Below, one piece after another: positions 12,816 through 17,737 of a DNA stretch of 17,737 nt; the stretch's first letter is position 1; every line of letters starts with the position of its first letter. The notes beneath the pieces were generated by a model that had not been told where the DNA came from, made no database searches, and saw nothing but the letters and a program-made list of their open reading frames with translations. Source of the stretch: Pinisolibacter sp040275425 (GTDB taxonomy: Bacteria > Pseudomonadota > Alphaproteobacteria > Rhizobiales > Ancalomicrobiaceae). Where the stretch lies: the NCBI GenBank assembly GCA_040275425.1, contig JBEOKB010000188.1:1-17737 (forward strand), read 5' to 3'. A program made the position numbers and the translations under genes.

Positions 12816-14261
12816 TCAGGCGTCCAGCATCCGCTTCAGCATTTCGATCTCGTCGGCGAACCCGCGATCGGCGGTCGCCATTTCCTCGATCTTGCGCACC
12901 GCGTGCAGCACCGTGGTGTGGTCGCGGTTGCCGAACCGGCGGCCGATCTCCGGCAGCGAGCGCGGCGTCAGCGCCTTGGCCAGATACATGGCGATCTGGC
13001 GCGGACGAACCACGGTCCGCGTGCGGCGCGACGACAGGAGGTCGGCCTTGGTGACGTTGAAGTGCTTGGACACCACGCGCTGGATGTCCTCGATCTTCAC
13101 CTTCTTCGGCTCGCGCGAGCGCAGGAGGTCGCGCAGCGCCGCCTCGGCCATCTCCAGGCCGATCTGCTGGCCGGTGAGCTGGTTGTGGGCGACGAGGCGA
13201 TTGATCGCGCCGTCGAGATCGCGCCCCGACGAGGTCACGTTCTCCGCCACCCAGTCGATCACCGACGAGGAGATCTCCAGGCCCGGATTGGCCTTCTTGG
13301 CCGCCGCCACCCGATGGGCGACGATGCGCCGACGCAGGTCGACGTCCGGCGCGGCGATCTCCACCAGCAGGCCGCCGGCCAGTCGCGACCGCACCCGCTC
13401 GTCGAGCGTCTCGAGGTCGGCGGCCGGACGATCGGCCGCGACCACAACCTGACGCGCCCCGTCGATCAGCGAGTTCAGCGTGTGGCAGAACTCCTGCTGC
13501 ACCTGACGGCCCTGCAGGAACTGCATGTCGTCGATCAGCAGCACGTCGATGCCGCGCAGCGCCTCCTTGAAGGCGATCGCCGACTGCGCCATCAGCGCCG
13601 AGACGAAGCGGTACATGAAGTGCTCGGCGGTGAGGTAGAGCACCTTGCGCCCGTCGGCCTTGGCCGCATGGGCGATCGCCTGGAGGAGGTGGGTCTTGCC
13701 GAGCCCGACCGAGGCGTGGATGTAGAGCGGATTGAACGGCACCGTCTCGCCCGGACGGCTGTCGGCGACGCGCTTGGCGGCGGCGAAGGCGAGCCCGTTG
13801 GAGCGGCCCTCGACGAAGCTGTCGAACGAATGACGCGCGTCGAGCGGGCTGCCGGCGAGGACGTCGTCGTCGTGCTGTTCGGCCACCCGGGCCGGAGCCG
13901 TGCGCGGCGCGCTGGTCGAGGCGACCAGATAGGGCGTCGAACGGGTGGTCGCCTGACCGGTCGCGGCCTCCGCCGCCACCGCCTCGCGCACCACCGCGGT
14001 CGGACGCATCGCCGAGCGCACCGAGAATTCGATCTGCCGCACCGCGCCGAACGCTTCCTCGAACAGCACGAGAAGGCGGTCGCGATAGCGGCTCTGCAGC
14101 CAGTTCTTGAGGAAGCGGGTGGGGACCGACAGGAACACCGTCTCCTGATCGATCGCCTCGAACTCGACCCGTGCGAACCAGCTCGTGAAGACGTCCTCAC
14201 CGAGCTCGACCCGCAGTCGCGCCTTGATCCGGTCCCATTCGTCGCGACCGGTCGGGGTCAT
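12816..14261 (-). CDS. dnaA: Chromosomal replication initiator DnaA
   Basis: From the ATG at 14261 the product is 481 residues with all four DnaA domains. Domain I (about 5-85) begins WDRIKARLRVELGEDVFTSWF, and a variable linker follows. The AAA+ domain has Walker A ASVGLGKT (183-190, first position Ala rather than Gly), Walker B LLIDDMQF (241-248) and sensor 2 in GRDLDGAINRL. The C-terminal DNA-binding domain carries the signature GNRDHTTVLHAVRKI (444-458). DnaA binds DnaA boxes and opens oriC. Three starts compete: GTG at 14285, ATG at 14276 (GAGG 8 nt upstream) and ATG at 14261 (GGAGG 8 nt upstream). The last has the best ribosome-binding site and still gives a complete domain I, so it was chosen; the longer forms add only 5-8 residues. 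Confidence 0.97.
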   Translation of the reverse strand: MTPTGRDEWDRIKARLRVELGEDVFTSWFARVEFEAIDQETVFLSVPTRFLKNWLQSRYRDRLLVLFEEAFGAVRQIEFSVRSAMRPTAVVREAVAAEAATGQATTRSTPYLVASTSAPRTAPARVAEQHDDDVLAGSPLDARHSFDSFVEGRSNGLAFAAAKRVADSRPGETVPFNPLYIHASVGLGKTHLLQAIAHAAKADGRKVLYLTAEHFMYRFVSALMAQSAIAFKEALRGIDVLLIDDMQFLQGRQVQQEFCHTLNSLIDGARQVVVAADRPAADLETLDERVRSRLAGGLLVEIAAPDVDLRRRIVAHRVAAAKKANPGLEISSSVIDWVAENVTSSGRDLDGAINRLVAHNQLTGQQIGLEMAEAALRDLLRSREPKKVKIEDIQRVVSKHFNVTKADLLSSRRTRTVVRPRQIAMYLAKALTPRSLPEIGRRFGNRDHTTVLHAVRKIEEMATADRGFADEIEMLKRMLDA

Positions 14262-14329
14262 GGCCAGTGCCTCCATCGTCCTCACCTCGTCTCGGAAGAA
14301 GCACCGCCGCAGGGCTCTTCCGTCTGCGT

Positions 14330-14354
14330 GTCACTTCCTCCGCCGAGAAGTGAC
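14330..14354. promoter_or_regulatory. Inverted repeat in the dnaA upstream region
   Basis: GTCACTTC (14330-14337) and GAAGTGAC (14347-14354) are perfect 8-base arms with a 9-base spacer, about 70 bp before the dnaA start region and in the 5' leader on the transcribed strand. They may be an operator, an mRNA hairpin or a terminator for the rhodanese gene; no T-run follows on the minus strand. A second palindrome, ACCCCCGGGGGT, is at 14378-14389. Confidence 0.35.
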
Positions 14355-14425
14355 GACTCTACTCGTCCCCGGAGCGAACCCCCGGGGGTCTACGCGTGGG
14401 GGCGGTCGAAACCGTCCCGGATGGA

Positions 14426-14872
14426 TCAGGATTGCGTCCAGGGCAACCCGTCCGCCTTCCAGCCCGAGACGCCGCCTCGGTGGCCGGAGGTGTCGAGTGG
14501 GCCTTCGAACCCGGTCGCCACGTTGAAGCAGCGGGTCCAGCCGGCCCCGGTCATCGCGATCGCGGCATGTCTGCTGCGAGCGCCCGACCGGCACAGGAAA
14601 TAGAGGGGAGTGTCGCGTTCGAACCCGGCCTGATCGAGCGCCCGATCGAGCACCTCGACGAAGTCGGCGTTCACCGTCATCGACGGGAAGACCTGCCATT
14701 CCAGCGTGATCGGCTGCTTGCCGAGGTCGGCCAGCGACGGCAGTCCGACGAAGGACCACTCGGCGCGCGTCCGAACATCGATCAGAACGGCGCGAGAGGG
14801 ACCCGCGAGGGCCTCCCAGGCCGTTCGGGGTGCTACGTCACCGGCGTAGCCCTCCCCGATCCCATTAGACAT
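14426..14872 (-). CDS. Rhodanese-like domain protein
   Basis: The 148-residue protein is a single rhodanese domain. VLIDVRTRAEWSFVG (about 29-43) is the conserved N-terminal motif, and the active-site loop CRSGARS has its catalytic cysteine at Cys94. The C-terminus reads NVATGFEGPLDTSGHRGGVSGWKADGLPW, as in small cytoplasmic rhodaneses. Such proteins carry sulfane sulfur; the acceptor is unknown. The gene lies upstream of dnaA on the same strand with 140-165 bp between, so the two may share some transcription, but inverted repeats in the gap could separate them. The ATG at 14872 has a G-run (GGGGGG) 8 nt upstream as ribosome-binding site. Confidence 0.92.
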   Translation of the reverse strand: MSNGIGEGYAGDVAPRTAWEALAGPSRAVLIDVRTRAEWSFVGLPSLADLGKQPITLEWQVFPSMTVNADFVEVLDRALDQAGFERDTPLYFLCRSGARSRHAAIAMTGAGWTRCFNVATGFEGPLDTSGHRGGVSGWKADGLPWTQS

Positions 14873-15500
14873 GACGACTACCCCCCGGCGCGAACGTGGT
14901 TCGCTCCCCGAATTCGAATTCCCGAACGATTCATGCTTTTCGCGATCGACGTCGACATGCGCCGACGGCCCCCAGACCGCTGCCTCACAGGTTATCCCTT
15001 TCGGGGATCGTTTTCGTCTTGTGTGTATTTCTTACGCATTTCTTTCGATGACGTATAGAAACCTTACATTTGGACGTTTTCGACTTGTTCAATCCTTGTG
15101 GGCCAGGAGATCGGCGACCTCCATGGCCGGAATGTACACACCCCACCCCCCCGGCGCAACGACTGAAAGCGCGTCGGTCGGCGCACCTCGCGTCACCTCG
15201 GCGGAAGGAATCCCGGAAATGAAACCGAAACCCCTTCCGACTCAAGGCGGTCTCGAATCCACGCGTCGGTTCGCCTCCGAAGCGCTTCGGGCGACGGGTC
15301 TGACGAATTTCCCGATCTGCCGTTCCGGCAGGACCCTCCGATCGCCAGACATTTTTGGACTACCAGTTAAGCCTTTGTCATCATTGATGAATAACTGACA
15401 GGGGCAAAGGGTCCGAAAATGGCTCCGGGCGACACCTCATCGTATAAATTCGGATGGACTCCGAGCCGGATTCGTGCGCCGGCGCGGGAGCCGGCAAACG
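14873..15500. other. Gene-free region between rhodanese/dnaA and rpsT, with GANTC cluster and inverted repeats
   Basis: No convincing gene lies in these 628 bp; frames crossing it lack the third-position GC bias of neighbouring genes. Much of it is unusually AT-rich for this genome (about 15000-15110 and 15340-15460). Six GANTC sites (CcrM methylation motif) are at 14928, 15208, 15239, 15255, 15457 and 15469. TCATCATTGATGA (15378-15390) is a perfect 6-base inverted repeat, nested inside CCTTTG (15372-15377) / CAAAGG (15405-15410). Only weak DnaA-box-like words occur (two or more mismatches, near 14992, 15022 and 15386) and no canonical TTATCCACA. It may hold the promoter of the rhodanese-dnaA genes or be an origin-related region; neither is shown. 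Confidence 0.5.
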
Positions 15501-15533
15501 AAAAGGCCCGGGTCCTGAGGACCCGGGCCTTTT
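15501..15533 (-). terminator. Intrinsic terminator of rpsT
   Basis: AAAAGGCCCGGGTCC (15501-15515) pairs perfectly with GGACCCGGGCCTTTT (15519-15533), a 15-bp stem with a 3-base loop. It starts 26 bp after the rpsT stop. On the minus strand the stem ends in CCTTTTCGTTT; because A and T tracts flank both sides it could also work in the other direction. Confidence 0.93.
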
Positions 15534-15558
15534 GACGAGGTCACGAGAACCCGAGGGT

Positions 15559-15825
15559 TCAGGCGCCCATCACCTTCACGCGATGCGCGAGGCGGGAAAT
15601 CTTGCGCGAGGCGGTGTTGCGGTGCACCACGCCCTTGGAGGCGGCGCGCTGCAGCTCCGGCTGAGCGGCCTTGAGCGCGGCGGCGGCGGCGGACTGATCG
15701 CCCGAGGCGATCGCCTCTTCCACCGTGCGCAGGAAGGTGCGCACGCGCGAGCGGCGGGACTTGTTGACCGCGGTACGACGCGCGATCTTGCGGGCCGCCT
15801 TCTTGGCGGACGGCGTATTGGCCAT
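15559..15825 (-). CDS. rpsT: 30S ribosomal protein S20
   Basis: The 88-residue basic protein begins MANTPSAKKAARKIARR and continues with NKSRRSRVRTFLRTVEEAI, the Ala-rich helix and KGVVHRNTASRKISRLAHRV, all standard for bacterial S20. It binds 16S rRNA early in small-subunit assembly. The ATG at 15825 was chosen by family length and by AGGAGAGG 7 nt upstream; a much longer in-frame extension upstream is non-coding. It has its own good promoter (15968-15996), a structured leader of about 135 nt and a strong terminator, so it is transcribed as a single gene. Its place next to dnaA is common in Hyphomicrobiales. Confidence 0.97.
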   Translation of the reverse strand: MANTPSAKKAARKIARRTAVNKSRRSRVRTFLRTVEEAIASGDQSAAAAALKAAQPELQRAASKGVVHRNTASRKISRLAHRVKVMGA

Positions 15826-15870
15826 GGACGAGCCTCTCCTGGATGTCGACTGCGCTCGACCAGGGAACCG

Positions 15871-15902
15871 CCGACCCGTTCCGGTGCCCCGGTTCGGGTC
15901 GG
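15871..15902 (-). promoter_or_regulatory. Hairpin in the rpsT 5' leader
   Basis: CCGACCCG (15871-15878) and CGGGTCGG (15895-15902) pair, and after a symmetric TT/TT internal loop CCGG (15881-15884) pairs with CCGG (15889-15892) around TGCC. It lies in the transcribed leader, 45 bp before the start codon. S20 represses its own translation in E. coli, so a feedback role is possible but not shown. Confidence 0.45.
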
Positions 15903-15967
15903 CCCGTCGCGGCCGACACGTATAGAACGATGCGGCGGCGGAACGTGCCGCCACCGAGTGGGGCGAG

Positions 15968-15996
15968 CTTATAACGGCGGGCGGGCGGGACGTCAA
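15968..15996 (-). promoter_or_regulatory. rpsT: Sigma-70-type promoter of rpsT
   Basis: On the minus strand TTGACG (complement of 15991-15996) and TATAAG (complement of 15968-15973) are exactly 17 bp apart. They lie between the enoyl-CoA hydratase stop and rpsT. Transcription would start near 15961, giving a leader of about 135 nt. Confidence 0.8.
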
Positions 15997-16016
15997 CGTC
16001 CCGCGCCCGCGCGTTC

Positions 16017-16790
16017 TCACCCGTTCTCGAACTTCGCCTTGCGCTTTTCGACGAAGGCGGCCATGCCCTCCTTCTGATCGGCGGTGGCGAACATCGACTG
16101 GAACAGCCGCCGTTCGAACCGCAGCCCCTCCGCGAGCGAGCCTTCGAAGGCGCGATTGACCGTCTCCTTGGTCATCATCGTCGCGTTGAGCGACATCGAG
16201 GCGATGTCCGTGGCGATCGCCACCACCGCGTCGACGAAGCCCTCGGCCGGCAGGACCCGCGCGACCAGACCCGCGCGCTCGGCCTCGACCGCGTCCATCA
16301 TCCGCCCGGTCAGGCACAGATCCATCGCCTTGGCCTTGCCCACCGCCCGCGTCAGGCGCTGGGTGCCGCCGGCGCCCGGCATCACGCCGAGCTTGATCTC
16401 CGGCTGGCCGAACTTGGCCGTCTCCGCCGCCATGATCATGTCGCACATCATCGCCAGCTCGCAACCGCCGCCGAGCGCGAAGCCCGCCACGCCCGCCACG
16501 ATCGGCTTGCGCGTGCGCGCCACCCGGTCCCACGAGGTGATGAAGTCGTCGAGATAGGTCGACGGATAGGAGAGACCCTGCATCTCCTTGATGTCGGCGC
16601 CCGCCGCGAAGGCCTTCTCCGAGCCGGTGATCACGATCGCGCCGATGCCCGCGTCCGCCTCGAAGGCGTCGAGCGCGGTGTTGACCTCGCCGATCAGCGC
16701 CGAGTTGAGCGCGTTGAGCGCCTTCGGTCGATTGAGGGTGATCAGGCCGACACGGCCCCGGGTTTCGACAAGAATGTTCTCGAAGGCCAT
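16017..16790 (-). CDS. Enoyl-CoA hydratase (crotonase family)
   Basis: The 257-residue protein hydrates trans-2-enoyl-CoA in fatty-acid beta-oxidation. Oxyanion-hole segments are AAGADIKEM (about 62-70) and FALGGGCELAM (104-114). The two catalytic glutamates of true hydratases are both present: Glu112 in GGGCELAM and Glu132 in QPEIKLGVMPGAGGTQRL. This favours a real hydratase (EchA/FadB1/PaaF type) over other crotonase members. The start at 16790 fits the family N-terminus MAFENILVETRGRVGLITLNRP and has GAGG 9 nt upstream; the longer in-frame extension is antisense to mutM. It follows mutM by about 100 bp that contains a tandem pair of hairpins, and precedes rpsT. Confidence 0.95.
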   Translation of the reverse strand: MAFENILVETRGRVGLITLNRPKALNALNSALIGEVNTALDAFEADAGIGAIVITGSEKAFAAGADIKEMQGLSYPSTYLDDFITSWDRVARTRKPIVAGVAGFALGGGCELAMMCDMIMAAETAKFGQPEIKLGVMPGAGGTQRLTRAVGKAKAMDLCLTGRMMDAVEAERAGLVARVLPAEGFVDAVVAIATDIASMSLNATMMTKETVNRAFEGSLAEGLRFERRLFQSMFATADQKEGMAAFVEKRKAKFENG

Positions 16791-16806
16791 CGTCGGGTTC
16801 CTCGTG

Positions 16807-16857
16807 CGAAGGGCCGCGTCCCGCGGCAGGTTCGAAGGGCCGCATGGCGCGGCAGGT
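16807..16857. repeat. Tandem 25-bp repeat, each unit a hairpin, between mutM and the enoyl-CoA hydratase gene
   Basis: Units 16807-16831 and 16833-16857 share CGAAGGGCCGC at one end and GCGGCAGGT at the other and differ only in the central five bases (GTCCC versus ATGGC), giving 22 of 25 identical. In each, GCCGC pairs with GCGGC, so each unit folds into a hairpin. No further copy was noticed in the window. Confidence 0.7.
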
Positions 16858-16891
16858 CCGGTGAAAGGGCTAACGGAAGCTGCCGCCTCGA

Positions 16892-17737
16892 TCAACGCCG
16901 AAGTCTCCCCGCGCTCCTGCTCTGGCAGGTCGGGCAGTGGAAGGTCGACCGCCCGCCCTGGGTCTCTCGCGCCACCACCCCGCCGCAGCCGGGCCGCGCG
17001 CAGGCCTCGCCCTCCCGGTCGTAGACCGCGAAGGAGTGCTGGAAATAGCCGAGCTCGCCGTTGGTCTGCCGATGGTCGCGCAGCGACGAGCCCCCCGCGA
17101 CGATCGCCTCGCCGATCACCGCCCGGATCGCCGTCGCCAGGCGCTCGAGCGCCGCGTCGTCCGTCACCGACCCGGCCGCCGCCCACGGATCGAGCCCCGC
17201 CCGCCACAGCGCCTCGCACACGTAGATGTTGCCGAGCCCGGCGACGAGCTTCTGATCGAGCAGCGCCGCCTTCAGCGCCGTCGAGCGCGCGGCGAACAGC
17301 CCTCCCAGCACCTCGCCCGACAGCGCGTTGCCGGTCGGCTCGATCCCGAGCCCCGCCAGCGAGGGGTGCGCGTCGAGCCTCGCCCGCGCCGTCAGATCCA
17401 TGAAGCCGAACCGGCGCGGATCGTTGTAGGTGATCGTCGCCCCGCTCTCGAGCCGGAACACCACGTGGTCGTGCGCGGTCGAGCGGTCGCGCTCGTGGTG
17501 GAACGCCCCCGGCGTCGCCTCCTCCTCGGCCGTGCGGATGCGGAACGAGCCCGACATGCCGAGATGGGCGATCAGCACCTCGCCTGTGGAGAGGTCGGCG
17601 AGCAGATACTTCGCCCGCCGCGACAGCGCGTCGACCCGCGCGCCCGTCAACCGCTCCACGAAGCGCTCGGGGAAGGGAATGCGCAGGTTCGCCCGCCGCT
17701 GTTCGACCGCGACGATGCGCGCGCCCTCGAGCACCGG
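16892..17737 (-). CDS. mutM: Formamidopyrimidine-DNA glycosylase (N-terminus outside window)
   Basis: The frame is open to the window edge, giving 281 visible residues; about 17 N-terminal residues, including the catalytic Pro2-Glu3 of the mature enzyme, must lie beyond it. Visible features are RRAKYLL with the conserved lysine (about 42), HLGMSGSFRI, YNDPRRFGFM with the DNA-contacting arginine region, the helix-two-turn-helix LLDQKLVAGLGNIYVCEALW (about 158-177), and a C-terminal zinc finger with cysteines at about 245, 250, 267 and 270 and GGRSTFHCPTCQ. The enzyme removes 8-oxoguanine and formamidopyrimidines from DNA. It is a third repair gene in the window but far from nth and the Ada-like gene. 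Confidence 0.95.
   Translation of the reverse strand, partial: PVLEGARIVAVEQRRANLRIPFPERFVERLTGARVDALSRRAKYLLADLSTGEVLIAHLGMSGSFRIRTAEEEATPGAFHHERDRSTAHDHVVFRLESGATITYNDPRRFGFMDLTARARLDAHPSLAGLGIEPTGNALSGEVLGGLFAARSTALKAALLDQKLVAGLGNIYVCEALWRAGLDPWAAAGSVTDDAALERLATAIRAVIGEAIVAGGSSLRDHRQTNGELGYFQHSFAVYDREGEACARPGCGGVVARETQGGRSTFHCPTCQSRSAGRLRR

Noticed and set aside
14992..15000. TTATCCCTT and two other DnaA-box-like words as evidence for oriC
   Set aside because: Each differs from TTATNCACA at two or three positions, which is not above chance in an AT-richer stretch.
14992..15039. A 15-codon minus-strand frame (MRKKYTQDENDPRKG) upstream of the rhodanese gene, possibly a leader peptide
   Set aside because: It has no good ribosome-binding site, and a frame this short is expected by chance. 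Conservation data would be needed.
14871..15398. A 175-codon plus-strand frame filling the rhodanese-rpsT gap
   Set aside because: Third-position GC is not raised, composition is unlike a folded protein, it starts inside the rhodanese start region, and it would cover the AT-rich putative control region.
16791..17219. N-terminal extension of the enoyl-CoA hydratase to 400 residues
   Set aside because: The extension overlaps mutM in another frame and is low-complexity. The normal crotonase N-terminus begins at 16790 with a ribosome-binding site.

Overview
The window is very GC-rich chromosomal DNA from an alphaproteobacterium, most likely a member of the Hyphomicrobiales (Rhizobiales). The evidence is gene order. 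A ChvI/ChvG two-component system is followed by a short HPr kinase, an EIIA-Man protein and an HPr-like protein, with phosphoenolpyruvate carboxykinase just beyond a HugZ-like gene. At the other end the order mutM - enoyl-CoA hydratase - rpsT - dnaA is also characteristic of this group. Genus cannot be read from the sequence. Nothing looks like a recent mobile insertion: I see no transposase, integrase, tRNA, rRNA or CRISPR array. Nearly all long secondary reading frames are antisense shadows caused by the high GC content.

Layout. 1-867 is the 3' part of a MocR/aminotransferase-like gene, whose end overlaps tail-to-tail with the HPr gene. 855-4734 (minus) is one compact regulatory operon, in transcription order chvI, chvG, hprK, manX-like EIIA, HPr. 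Divergent from it, 4980-5726 is a HugZ-family flavin/heme-type protein. After a 448-bp gene-free leader comes a phosphoenolpyruvate carboxykinase of the GTP type (6175-7992) with a strong intrinsic terminator. 8068-8658 holds an unrecognised small minus-strand frame and a small secreted protein behind a perfect CtrA-type motif. 8786-10555 is a divergent DNA-repair pair, nth (minus) and an Ada-like AraC/alkyltransferase (plus). 10576-12595 (minus) is dapB, gpmA and a GNAT acetyltransferase in a tight cluster. 12816-14872 (minus) is a rhodanese-domain gene followed by dnaA. 14873-15500 is a gene-free region with several GANTC sites and inverted repeats. 15501-17737 (minus) is mutM (5'-truncated by the window), enoyl-CoA hydratase and rpsT, ending in a very strong terminator.

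How the parts fit. ChvG senses the envelope/acid state and ChvI is its regulator. HprK, EIIA and HPr form a phosphorelay with no sugar permease in view, so it is expected to be purely regulatory. PEPCK next door is the gluconeogenic branch point that such regulation commonly touches in this order. The right half is housekeeping: replication initiation, ribosome assembly, base-excision and alkylation repair, lysine/cell-wall precursor synthesis and glycolysis.

The most notable points are: the GTP-class PEPCK in the slot where well-studied rhizobia carry the ATP-class enzyme; the CtrA-type site before a tiny exported protein; the unassigned GC3-rich frame without a good start codon at 8068-8376; the GANTC-rich non-coding region between rpsT and dnaA; and a tandem pair of near-identical hairpins before the enoyl-CoA hydratase gene. 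I did not find a convincing undescribed multi-gene system.
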